Part shown: positions 55,071 through 62,812 of the stretch, in pieces
How positions within the stretch are numbered: position 1 is the stretch's first letter
How the letters are laid out: each line of letters begins with the position of its first letter
From: Desulfamplus sp964425195
Lineage (GTDB): Bacteria; Desulfobacterota; Desulfobacteria; Desulfobacterales; Desulfobacteraceae
Length of the DNA stretch: 64,000 bases
Assembly: GCA_964425195.1 (NCBI GenBank)
Contig: CAYRLG010000016.1
Span: forward strand, 1 to 64,000
Direction: 5' to 3'
Position numbers and translations under genes: made by a program
Notes under the pieces: generated by a model
Databases searched by the model: none
What the model saw: only the letters and a program-made list of their open reading frames with translations
What the model was told of the DNA's origin: nothing

Positions 55071-56537
55071 TCAAACTTTTTTTCTCTGTTCGTTATATTC
55101 CCTGATTTTATTGCATATTCTCTCACAAAACTGCATTGTTTTATCATATTCTTCTCCCTCTACCATCACCCGTAAAAGAGGTTGTGTACCAGAATATCTC
55201 ACTAAAACCCTACCATCAGCTCCAAGTTCAGCTTCAACTGCTCTTATCTCATCAGCAATTGGCTTAATATTCATAAAATCTGGACGAGATTCATCAACCT
55301 CTACATTCATAAGAATCTGTGGATATACCTTCATAATTGATGCAAGCTCTGAAAGTGGTTTGCCAGTATCCACCATAACTTCAATAAGTCTCAAAGATGT
55401 CAAAAGCCCATCTCCTGTGGTATGATATTTAGAAAATATCATGTGTCCAGAATCTTCTCCGCCTATCACTGCACCAGACTCCAACATCTTTTGCAGAACT
55501 TCTCGATCTCCAACTCCTGTTATCAAATGTTGAATTCCAAGAGCCTCAAGAGATCTTGCAAGACCGATATTGCTCATTACAGTGCTTACAACAGAGTTAT
55601 TATCAAGAGTACCCTTTGATTTTGCATATTCAGCACAAATAGCAAGAATTCTATCTCCGGTAATAACCGCACCTGTTTCGTCAATAGCAATAAGACGATC
55701 CGCATCTCCGTCAAATGCAAGTCCAATATCTGCACTATATTCAATAACTTTACGTGAGAGTATTTCTGTATGCTGTGATCCGCAATGATCATTAATGTTC
55801 TTTCCATTTGGACTATTAAAGATAAAAGTTGCACTAAAGCATCTATTACTATTTATTCCTCCTGTTGGAGTTAAAAAAGAGTCATTAAAAAGCATGGGGG
55901 CAACACTGCTTGAAGCACCATTGGAGCAGTCAACTACAATTTTAAATGGTTTAGCGTTATCATATCTATTTGCTTTAGGAACGAATCCTCTTTTCAAAAA
56001 CTTACAATACATCTCTTTAGCTTCACTTAGCTTATATACCCTACCTGCATCACTTATCCCTTTTTTATCTCTATTCTCAGAAGTTTGAGAAAGTAGCGAG
56101 AAAATGGTTGATTCAAGCTCTTTCTCCTCATCGTCTGATAGTTTCCACCCACCCTTTTTAAAAATCTTGATTCCATTATCTTCCCAAGGATTGTGAGATG
56201 CAGATATAACAACACCCGCCCCTATTCTATTTTTTACTGCTCCTCCTACTACTCCCATCTCTACTTCATTAAAATTTGATAATAGAAATGCAACAGCAGG
56301 TGTTGGAACAACTCCAGCAGTTAGAACATCAACACCTTCTGCTGTTATACCAGCAGTAAGGGCAGCCTCTAACATCTGACCAGATAAACGTGTATCTCTG
56401 CCAATAACAACGCAATTGCATCTGTTTTGTTTAACATATTTTCCAATGGCAATGCCTATGTTCATAACCACTATAGGAGTCATGGGATATCTATTTGCGA
56501 CCCCTCTGATTCCATCTGTTCCAAATAGTTGTTTCAT
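55071..56537 (-). CDS. glmM: phosphoglucosamine mutase
   Basis: It converts glucosamine-6-phosphate to glucosamine-1-phosphate for UDP-GlcNAc synthesis. The 488 residues are longer than the usual 445-455. Motifs are the phospho-serine site VVISASHNP, metal loop LAFDGDADR, sugar loop GGEDSGHMIF and phosphate loop RYSGTQPLLRVM. The N-terminal FGTDGIRG is exact. Extra residues sit near 145-165 (SQTSENRDKKG) and 215-240 (GGINSNRCFSATFIF). It is the downstream partner of the pseudouridine synthase and argJ. Confidence 0.96.
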   Translation of the reverse strand: MKQLFGTDGIRGVANRYPMTPIVVMNIGIAIGKYVKQNRCNCVVIGRDTRLSGQMLEAALTAGITAEGVDVLTAGVVPTPAVAFLLSNFNEVEMGVVGGAVKNRIGAGVVISASHNPWEDNGIKIFKKGGWKLSDDEEKELESTIFSLLSQTSENRDKKGISDAGRVYKLSEAKEMYCKFLKRGFVPKANRYDNAKPFKIVVDCSNGASSSVAPMLFNDSFLTPTGGINSNRCFSATFIFNSPNGKNINDHCGSQHTEILSRKVIEYSADIGLAFDGDADRLIAIDETGAVITGDRILAICAEYAKSKGTLDNNSVVSTVMSNIGLARSLEALGIQHLITGVGDREVLQKMLESGAVIGGEDSGHMIFSKYHTTGDGLLTSLRLIEVMVDTGKPLSELASIMKVYPQILMNVEVDESRPDFMNIKPIADEIRAVEAELGADGRVLVRYSGTQPLLRVMVEGEEYDKTMQFCERICNKIREYNEQRKKV

Positions 56538-56579
56538 ATTAAAAGTTCCTCTGAATAATTTAATTTCAGAATCTTGGAT

Positions 56580-57338
56580 TTACGAATTGATAACCAACCC
56601 TTTTTTAAACTCATTGATCTCATTTTTATTAAGAAATCGCCATCTACCTACTTTTAATCCATCAATTTTGATACTGCCTACTCTTATTCGTGTAAGCTCT
56701 TTTACCTGATTCCCTGTCTTTTCAACCATCCTTCTTATCTGGCGATTAAGCCCCTGCTTTAAAATTATTTTAAATTTAAACTTTGAGAGCTGATAAACTT
56801 CAGCAGCTCTTGTTCTATGTCCATCTAACATAACACCAGCAGCCATTTTTTGAAGAGCACTTTTAGAGATAGGTTCAACTGTAGTCACAATATACTCTTT
56901 TTCATGATTGTAAGAGGGATGAGAAAGTTGATTGTGCAAATTGCCATCATTGGTTAAGAGGATCAAGCCACTTGAGTCTTTATCAAGCCTGCCAATTGGA
57001 TAAATTCGGTCAGGAATATCAATTAGATCAAGAATTATCTTCTCATCAGAATGGGAGTGAGAACAGGAGCTAATAACACCTACTGGCTTATTAAGGGCAA
57101 TGTAGATATACTTCTTGTCAAGAGATAGTTTAACAGGGTTACCCCGAAATTGAACTTTATCACTTTCAATATCTACCGCTGTACCAAGCTCAGTTACAAC
57201 AACTCCATTAACTGTAACTAACCCTGCTGTAATATATTCCTCCCCTTTTCTTCTTGAACAAACCCCCGCATGAGAGAGAAATTTTTGAAGTCGCATCTTT
57301 TTAATTCTAAACTCTTGTTCAGGTATAGTTGCTATCAT
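56580..57338 (-). CDS. pseudouridine synthase, RsuA/RluB family
   Basis: A 252-residue enzyme with an N-terminal S4 RNA-binding domain (MRLQKFLSHAGVCSRRKGEEYI) and an RsuA-type catalytic domain with GRLDKDSSGLILLTNDG, whose Asp is the catalytic residue. RQIRRMVEKTGNQV lies near the C-terminus. RluB, which modifies U2605 of 23S rRNA, is the closest match in style, but the exact target is uncertain. The first ATG overlaps the argJ stop (ATGA), suggesting coupled translation. An inner ATG at 57296 is an alternative start. Confidence 0.91.
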   Translation of the reverse strand: MIATIPEQEFRIKKMRLQKFLSHAGVCSRRKGEEYITAGLVTVNGVVVTELGTAVDIESDKVQFRGNPVKLSLDKKYIYIALNKPVGVISSCSHSHSDEKIILDLIDIPDRIYPIGRLDKDSSGLILLTNDGNLHNQLSHPSYNHEKEYIVTTVEPISKSALQKMAAGVMLDGHRTRAAEVYQLSKFKFKIILKQGLNRQIRRMVEKTGNQVKELTRIRVGSIKIDGLKVGRWRFLNKNEINEFKKGLVINS

Positions 57339-58558
57339 GATCTATAATTTGCATTAATTTTGACGTAGTTCTCTGAAAAGTCGCAGAAGTAGTAAAAATC
57401 GGTAAACTTGCCCATATTGAGATCAAGATAGATATCAAGCTCGCTATTTTTCATAATTTGAGCCGCTCTCTTTTCTGTCTCAACACCCTGCCAAACTCCA
57501 TTTTTTACTAAAACCACATCTCCAAAAGCCAAATCCATCTTATCAGGATCGACAATTGCACCAGATCTGCCAGCAGCAGCAGTTATCCTTCCCCAATTTG
57601 GATCTTCTCCATAAATAGCAGTTTTAACAAGATTGGAGTGAGATATAGCTTCAGCAACTTTGAGAGCATCTTTAGCAGAGAGAGCACCCTTTATAACTAT
57701 TTTGACAAGTTTAGTTGCACCCTCACCATCCTTAACAATCATTTTTGCAAGTTCAAGCATAACCTCATTCAAAACTTTTTCAAACTCCAAAGCATCGTCA
57801 CTCTCTTCAACAGTTGCGTTAGACATCCCGTTTGCCATAGCAATAACCATATCATTGGTGCTTGTATCTCCATCTACCGATATACGATTAAATGAGCGAT
57901 CGCAGGCTATTTTTAAAGCAGCTTTTAAAAGCGTTGAAGAGATATCAAGATCAGTGCAGATAAACGCAAGCATTGTTGCCATGTTAGGCTTTATCATACC
58001 AGAACCTTTAGCAGCTCCTGCAACTGTAAACTCCTCTCCTTTGATACGGTGCTTTTTTATAACCACTTTCATAGCAAGGTCTGTTGTCATAATAGATTGG
58101 GCAAAATCTTCAAAAGTTCCGTCATCAATAGTTGTGGTCAGCTCTGGGATAGCATCTCTAAATTTTTCCATAGGAAGCGGAGCACCAATAACTCCAGTAG
58201 ATGCGACAATAACCAGCTCTTCAGCAATATTAAGAGCATTAGCCGCAAGCCGTGCTGTCTCCCTTGCATCTCTTAACCCCTGATCTCCAGTAAAACAGTT
58301 TGCATTACCGCTGTTTACAACAACAGCCTGACAAAGTCCTGATTTAATTCTTTCACGTCCCATAATTACAGGAGCTGCAACAACTCTGTTCTCTGTGAAC
58401 AGTGCAGCAGCAGATGCAGGACGAGTTGAAAATATAAGACCTAAATCTTTCTTTCCATCTTTTTTAATACCAGCTGTTATTCCTTTAAATTTGAACCCTT
58501 TCATTATAATAGCTCCTCCAACTTCTACAAATTTACCTTGAGATTTTTTAACTGCCAT
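57335..58558 (-). CDS. argJ: bifunctional ornithine acetyltransferase/N-acetylglutamate synthase
   Basis: ArgJ recycles the acetyl group from N-acetylornithine to glutamate in arginine synthesis. The 407-residue precursor self-cleaves at the conserved PNMATML segment (GSGMIKPNMATMLAFICTD region), where the Thr becomes the nucleophile. Other landmarks are VVNSGNANCFTG and EDPNWGRITAAAGRSG. The first ATG (58558) has no good ribosome-binding site. An inner ATG at 58504 is preceded by GGAGGAG eight bases upstream and may be the true start, removing 18 residues. It overlaps the pseudouridine synthase gene by four bases. Confidence 0.95.
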   Translation of the reverse strand: MAVKKSQGKFVEVGGAIIMKGFKFKGITAGIKKDGKKDLGLIFSTRPASAAALFTENRVVAAPVIMGRERIKSGLCQAVVVNSGNANCFTGDQGLRDARETARLAANALNIAEELVIVASTGVIGAPLPMEKFRDAIPELTTTIDDGTFEDFAQSIMTTDLAMKVVIKKHRIKGEEFTVAGAAKGSGMIKPNMATMLAFICTDLDISSTLLKAALKIACDRSFNRISVDGDTSTNDMVIAMANGMSNATVEESDDALEFEKVLNEVMLELAKMIVKDGEGATKLVKIVIKGALSAKDALKVAEAISHSNLVKTAIYGEDPNWGRITAAAGRSGAIVDPDKMDLAFGDVVLVKNGVWQGVETEKRAAQIMKNSELDIYLDLNMGKFTDFYYFCDFSENYVKINANYRS

Positions 58559-58685
58559 CTTAAAAGTGTGAACATAGTTTATTTTTATTATTTTATATAT
58601 TTATATTTTTGATATAGTATATAAATTTCTATCAGAGTTTTTCTCTATCAGAAAACAGTAAAATTATAAAAGGATTATTGATATT

Positions 58686-58874
58686 ATGGATCACAAAGTC
58701 AAAAAAGGAAGGTGCCTTTCATGTGGAAGTTCACTTGTGCTTAAAAAGACCTGAAGGAGTGTCTATTTAGTCTGTAGGTCATGCAGAACAAGATATCCTG
58801 AAGATAGATATAAAGAGTTGATGGACGATTATATGGAAGAGATGCTAGCAAATGTTCCATGTAATAGATTGTAA
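58686..58874 (+). CDS. small dual-CXXC selenoprotein with in-frame TGA (Sec23)
   Basis: Read through one TGA at 58752-58754, the frame from ATG 58686 gives 62 residues. CLSC (10-13) precedes the putative selenocysteine at 23, CRSC (30-33) follows, and the tail runs RYPEDRYKELMDDYMEEMLANVPCNRL to tandem stops at 58872. Without recoding the gene would stop after 22 residues and lose one CXXC pair, yet coding continues cleanly for 39 codons. I recall a family of small dual-CXXC proteins in anaerobes with Cys or Sec at this position, as in CRxVxLxC. The fold is probably a zinc ribbon. The function is unknown. It is divergent from argJ. AAAGGA lies about 13 bases before the ATG. Confidence 0.82.
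58752..58799 (+). promoter_or_regulatory. SECIS-like hairpin after in-frame TGA
   Basis: Directly after the TGA, TCTGTA (58771-58776) pairs with TGCAGA (58782-58787, with one T:G pair) around the loop GGTCA. Outer pairs are AGGA (58755-58758) with TCCT (58796-58799). The GGTC apical loop starts 23 nt after the TGA, near the spacing in E. coli fdhF, whose loop is AGGTCT. This is the pattern recognised by SelB. Confidence 0.72.
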
Positions 58875-58901
58875 TAGGGTAATAGAAGTAAGTAATCTTA
58901 T

Positions 58902-59489
58902 CTATTTAACAGAGCTGTCTGACAAGTTGTTTTGTCCAAACAAAATCCGTTTTTTTGCAATATCATACTCCTCACCATTAATTAGATTTTGCTTATAAAG
59001 AGCTGCAAGAGCTGATAATCTCTGCTCAATGTTATCGTGACCCAATTGATCAGGTGTATTAGTATGATATTGCTCTTCTGTTCCACTATTGAACCCAATA
59101 ATATTTGTATCTTGAACAAGTAAGTTCATCCCTTGTCCTGATTGACCGGCAATCAGATTGTCTTCACTAAAGACAGGAGCACTAAGTTTGAAGGTCGCAA
59201 CACCCCCCAAAAGTTTTACCTCAACACTTCTGTTCTGAAATGCAGGATGGGACAAAACATCTTTTATATCTGTTGATGAGCGTTTGATTCTAAGATAGAA
59301 AATCCAAAAGAGTGCAATTACTAAAGCTGCAATACCTGACAATATCCATGGTAGATACTCATACACACCTTTAAATAGTACAACTGCCACCCCAACCCCT
59401 ACAACAAGTAGAACATGTAGCAGCAGAACAAAATAGGCAGCAAACAGGCTTTTAAAAAGCCCTTCTTTATCTGTTGGTTTAAATTTCAT
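58902..59489 (-). CDS. membrane protein with SHOCT-like C-terminus
   Basis: A 195-residue protein with two membrane segments (about 14-38 and 46-68) and a soluble part. Its last 35 residues, RLSALAALYKQNLINGEEYDIAKKRIL, fit the short C-terminal SHOCT motif found in many unrelated bacterial proteins. The function is unknown. Its ATG overlaps the stop of the upstream DUF1992 gene (ATGA), so the two are translationally coupled. It ends 28 bases from the stop of the convergent selenoprotein gene. Confidence 0.87.
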   Translation of the reverse strand: MKFKPTDKEGLFKSLFAAYFVLLLHVLLVVGVGVAVVLFKGVYEYLPWILSGIAALVIALFWIFYLRIKRSSTDIKDVLSHPAFQNRSVEVKLLGGVATFKLSAPVFSEDNLIAGQSGQGMNLLVQDTNIIGFNSGTEEQYHTNTPDQLGHDNIEQRLSALAALYKQNLINGEEYDIAKKRILFGQNNLSDSSVK

Positions 59490-59923
59490 AACATCCTTTT
59501 TAAAAGTTTTTGTCTATATTGTGATGAAAAAGTAAATGGAGAGGAACTGCTCCCTCTGTTGGTATTTAGCTTTAATATTAGAAAATCAAGTCTTTTTTGA
59601 ATATGTTTTCTCTTTTGGAAATCTGCTGAATCAATACTATCTCTTTGGGGGTCAACTTTGTTTTCAAATTCTGTCTGAGATTGAGACTGTTCATCGATAG
59701 TTCTGAGCATATCTTCAAGCTCTCTTATCTGCTTTCTTAATTCCACTTCAGGGGGTAAAAATCCTGAATTTTTCAAAATACGATGCACCATTCTAAACTC
59801 TTCAGGGATACTCATATCATCAAGATTTAAAGGTTTTCCCTGACCAGGAAGATTGTCTAACTCTCCATTTTTCTGTGCTTTTAATATCCTCTCTTCTACT
59901 AAAGATTCAAATCCTGCAAACAT
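59486..59923 (-). CDS. DUF1992 (DnaJC28-like) protein
   Basis: A 145-residue protein whose first 75 residues match the DUF1992/DnaJC28 conserved domain: FESLVEERILKAQKNGELDNLPGQGKPL, cited in part, then PEEFRMVHRILKNSGFLPPEVELRKQI. The rest is a charged helical tail. There is no J domain. The role is unknown in bacteria. It sits between an FlhB-tail gene upstream and a coupled membrane-protein gene downstream. Confidence 0.9.
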   Translation of the reverse strand: MFAGFESLVEERILKAQKNGELDNLPGQGKPLNLDDMSIPEEFRMVHRILKNSGFLPPEVELRKQIRELEDMLRTIDEQSQSQTEFENKVDPQRDSIDSADFQKRKHIQKRLDFLILKLNTNRGSSSSPFTFSSQYRQKLLKRML

Positions 59924-60000
59924 AGTAAATTGTAATCCTCCTTATATCTATGTATTACAAATAATTATATGTTATGATGAGTTATACGTCCCTTTTAACT

Positions 60001-60273
60001 TCACTTTTTCTTTTTAGCATTAAGCGAATATACAAATGCAAGCAGCTCTGCAACAGCAATATAAAGAGAAGGAGGAATCTCCTCGTTGATTTTGAGTGTA
60101 GATAAAACCTCAACAAGATCAGGATCGCTTTTAACTGGGATACCATGCTCTTGAGCAAGCTCAATTATATTCTCTGCAATCCTACCGCTGCCTTTAGCAA
60201 TCACCTTTGGAACTGCTTCTAAGGAAGTGTCATACCTGAGTGCAACGGCTTTTTTATCTTTTGTTTTTCTCAT
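60001..60273 (-). CDS. FlhB cytoplasmic-domain homologue (FlhX type)
   Basis: A 90-residue free-standing version of the C-terminal export-switch region of FlhB: AVALRYDTSLEAVPKVIAKGSG, ENIIELAQEHGIPV, DPDLVEVLSTLKINEEIP and LYIAVAELLAFVY. It begins just after where the autocleaved NPTH motif would be, so it resembles the released FlhB tail. Such proteins can substitute for FlhB-CC in flagellar export switching or be non-flagellar paralogues. The FliK-like gene upstream supports a flagellar connection. No other flagellar genes are in the window. Confidence 0.9.
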   Translation of the reverse strand: MRKTKDKKAVALRYDTSLEAVPKVIAKGSGRIAENIIELAQEHGIPVKSDPDLVEVLSTLKINEEIPPSLYIAVAELLAFVYSLNAKKKK

Positions 60274-60323
60274 AATACTCTTTTTTAAACCACTCTATAA
60301 CAACCAATAAGTATTATTTTTCA

Positions 60324-60353
60324 ATTATCAAACTGTATATGCAGTTTGATAAT
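60324..60353. repeat. perfect 12-bp hairpin downstream of Ig-like gene
   Basis: ATTATCAAACTG (60324-60335) and CAGTTTGATAAT (60342-60353) flank a 6-nt loop between the Ig-like surface protein gene and flhX. No U-tract follows on either strand, so it may be a factor-dependent terminator, an RNA-stability hairpin or an operator. Confidence 0.5.
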
Positions 60354-60500
60354 CAGAAATTACTGATTGCAAATAAACAATATGACAAAAATAATAACGG
60401 TATTATTACAAAAGCTACTTAAATTTAATCTTATCATAAAAACTTAACCTTATAGGAGTTACGCACTTAGTTTATAAGTATTTGATTTCATTTTCAATGT

Positions 60501-62291
60501 TTATTTATTAGCATCTGTAATTGTTGCCTCAAGTCCCTCATCATCAATCTCTATATTACGACTGGTAACCCCTGTACTTCCCATGCTGTCAGTGGCAACA
60601 AGAGTTATGGAATTTATGCTTCCCGCTGAAAATTTTGAAAGATTTACACGCACAGAAGATGTCAAGCCTCCAGAACCAGCTACCTCTTGAGATAAAAGTT
60701 TTTCTGCTTGGTTACTGCTATACCACTCTAAATGGTCACTTGTCAGAGAGCCATCTTCAGCATCCTGTGCATAGCCATAAAAAGTCATGAAAGTTCCTGC
60801 ACTCCCTTCTGATTGATCTATCGATACAGTTACCTCAGTTGGTTCTGAATCTGAATTGTAATAAGTTATTTTAGGTACAGGAGGGGTATTTGTTCCAATG
60901 TTAATAATAACGGAATCAATTCCAGATGCTCCCCAATCATCTTTTGCCTCTAAGGTTATTATATGCTCACCGTTAGTCATAGGTTTATTTCCAAGAGCAT
61001 CTACATTATCTGTTTTGATATTAAGACTTTCACCTGTTCCAAGAAGCCCGTCAATTTGAGAGTGCCACTCAAGGCTTTTACCAGAGAGATTTCCATCTTC
61101 TATATCTGTGGCAGTTCCTTGAAAATTTATAAACTCTCCGGGTGCAAAAGTTTTACAAAGGGTATTGGTCTCTGGACAGGTTTCAGGGGGATTTACAATC
61201 ACAGCTGCTGGGTTGTTGTTTACAACTTTGATTTTAATAAATGCCTGTGCTGTTCCTACACTTCCAGTTGCTTTAAGATAAATGGTATGCTCGCCCTCTT
61301 TTAAAGGCTCGTAATCAAGAGAATACACGCTTCTTGTGTTTAATTTAAATTCAGTTCCAGTAAATAGTTTTCCATCTTTAGAAGATATCCACTCTAACTT
61401 TTCGCCTGTGATTGCAGTGCCGTCATAATCAGTTGCTTTACCCACAAAGTTAATAACATCACCAGCATTAACCAGATAAAGCTCAGTAGTTGTAGCCGCA
61501 TCAGTAGATATGTAATCGTTACTATCAGCAGGACTTGTAATTTGAACAGTTGGAGCAGATGGCTGAGGCTCTCCAATGGTAATAATAATAAAGGCACTTC
61601 CGCTGTTTCCTTTAGAATCTTTAGCTGTAAGAGTTATAGTGTGCTGCCCTTTTGACAATATTTTGCTAGTTATAGTTGTTCCAGTTCCCATAGCACCGTT
61701 GATGTCTGAACTCCATAAAAGAGACGAGTTTGCAACATCATTGCCTTTAGAATCTTTTGCACTTCCGGTAAAAGTGATGTTCTCTCCAGTGTTAAATGTT
61801 AAGTCACCCGTGGGGGCTGTTATAGCTACATCAGGCGGAGTAGTTGATGCTGAAGAATCTCCAACTTTAACGGTTATAGAATCAGCATCAACTGTGTTGC
61901 CTTTACTATCAGAAAGAGTAACTGTGATTTTATGTGTTCCAGTAGTTAAGGTTGCTAAGTTAAAATTGGCTGTAGCTCCAATAGCTCCATCTAAACTTGA
62001 ATTCCATGTATAAGTATAAGTTTCTGCAGCCACGGCATCAGAAATCTTGCTGACAAATGCGATAGAGTCGCCTTCAATAAAAGTCTGATTATTGGTGGGT
62101 GTAATTATTGCAATGCCTGCCGGCGGAGTTTCTGGTGTTGCTGTGCTGTCACCGCTGTCGCCACTTGTAGCAACTATTGTGAAAAGACCAGTAATAATTG
62201 AGACTATAACACCTATAAATTGTACAACTTGTTTGCGATTATGCTTAAAACTTTTAAACTCTTGATTGTTAGGGGTATTAATTTTCATCAT
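60501..62291 (-). CDS. exported protein with five tandem Ig-like domains
   Basis: A 596-residue protein with an N-terminal hydrophobic segment (about 23-43, VVQFIGVIVSIITGLFTIVATSG, cited in part) followed by a low-complexity acidic and Pro/Thr linker. Five Ig/PKD-like domains of about 95-110 residues follow, from about 58. Each carries a version of the pattern LxWxSxxDGxxGxG, then LxxGxHxITLxAxDSxG. It is probably an exposed adhesin or matrix protein. It lacks an obvious anchor such as LPXTG or an autotransporter. Two ATGs are adjacent at the start, with GGAG upstream. Confidence 0.88.
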   Translation of the reverse strand: MMKINTPNNQEFKSFKHNRKQVVQFIGVIVSIITGLFTIVATSGDSGDSTATPETPPAGIAIITPTNNQTFIEGDSIAFVSKISDAVAAETYTYTWNSSLDGAIGATANFNLATLTTGTHKITVTLSDSKGNTVDADSITVKVGDSSASTTPPDVAITAPTGDLTFNTGENITFTGSAKDSKGNDVANSSLLWSSDINGAMGTGTTITSKILSKGQHTITLTAKDSKGNSGSAFIIITIGEPQPSAPTVQITSPADSNDYISTDAATTTELYLVNAGDVINFVGKATDYDGTAITGEKLEWISSKDGKLFTGTEFKLNTRSVYSLDYEPLKEGEHTIYLKATGSVGTAQAFIKIKVVNNNPAAVIVNPPETCPETNTLCKTFAPGEFINFQGTATDIEDGNLSGKSLEWHSQIDGLLGTGESLNIKTDNVDALGNKPMTNGEHIITLEAKDDWGASGIDSVIINIGTNTPPVPKITYYNSDSEPTEVTVSIDQSEGSAGTFMTFYGYAQDAEDGSLTSDHLEWYSSNQAEKLLSQEVAGSGGLTSSVRVNLSKFSAGSINSITLVATDSMGSTGVTSRNIEIDDEGLEATITDANK

Positions 62292-62296
62292 GTTAG

Positions 62297-62812
62297 TTAT
62301 AACTCCTTAAATCCTTTTTCCATTGTCAAAAATAACACTAAATATCCAAATAGACCACCTGCAAAAATAGCGACAATATCCCAAAAATCAAAGCAGCCGG
62401 CAATGAAATAGTTATCAACAGTCTTTAGAAACTCATATTGCTCAAACCAATTTGGTACAAGTTGAACTGCAATAGTGTCAAAATATTGACCAATCTCAAA
62501 CAGAACATTAACAATACACCAAAGCATTGCAGCAGCAAGGCAGCCTCTTTTAGACTCTCCGATAAACGCACCTGTAATCACTGTAAAAGAGAGTGTGTGC
62601 AAAAAAGAAGCCATATTTTTGTCTAAACTTCCAAATATATCTGGAAAAGTTGAATGTATGGATTGTCCAATCGTGTATAAAATATTTTTAACAAACCACG
62701 TAGATTCAGGCGAACGATCGCTTAAGTAGATTAGACAACCTATAGTTAATCCAGAAAACCCAATTATAATATTCTTGATACCTCTTGTTTTCATATCGTA
62801 GGTGTAATTCAT
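62297..62812 (-). CDS. four-segment hypothetical membrane protein
   Basis: A 171-residue protein with four hydrophobic segments (about 13-30, 66-82, 88-105 and 145-165). The C-terminal DFWDIVAIFAGGLFGYLV is like the DxxDxxxNxxG segment of VanZ-type membrane proteins, but the match is partial. It starts at 62812, its ATG overlapping the stop of the FliK-like gene (ATGA). It ends six bases before the start of the Ig-like gene, so the three are probably co-transcribed. Confidence 0.82.
   Translation of the reverse strand: MNYTYDMKTRGIKNIIIGFSGLTIGCLIYLSDRSPESTWFVKNILYTIGQSIHSTFPDIFGSLDKNMASFLHTLSFTVITGAFIGESKRGCLAAAMLWCIVNVLFEIGQYFDTIAVQLVPNWFEQYEFLKTVDNYFIAGCFDFWDIVAIFAGGLFGYLVLFLTMEKGFKEL

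Noticed and set aside
57660..58283. 207-codon plus-strand frame antisense to argJ
   Set aside because: argJ has intact motifs over this span. The Ser/Ala/Ile-rich shadow product has no recognisable features.
58686..58751. Pseudogene interpretation of the TGA-interrupted gene
   Set aside because: Only one stop interrupts the frame, it is TGA, a SECIS-like hairpin follows at the right spacing, and the sequence after it stays protein-like to a double stop.
60455..60470. Possible insertion-sequence end GGAGTTACGCACTTAG
   Set aside because: It resembles some transposon ends, but there is no second inverted copy, target duplication or transposase nearby.
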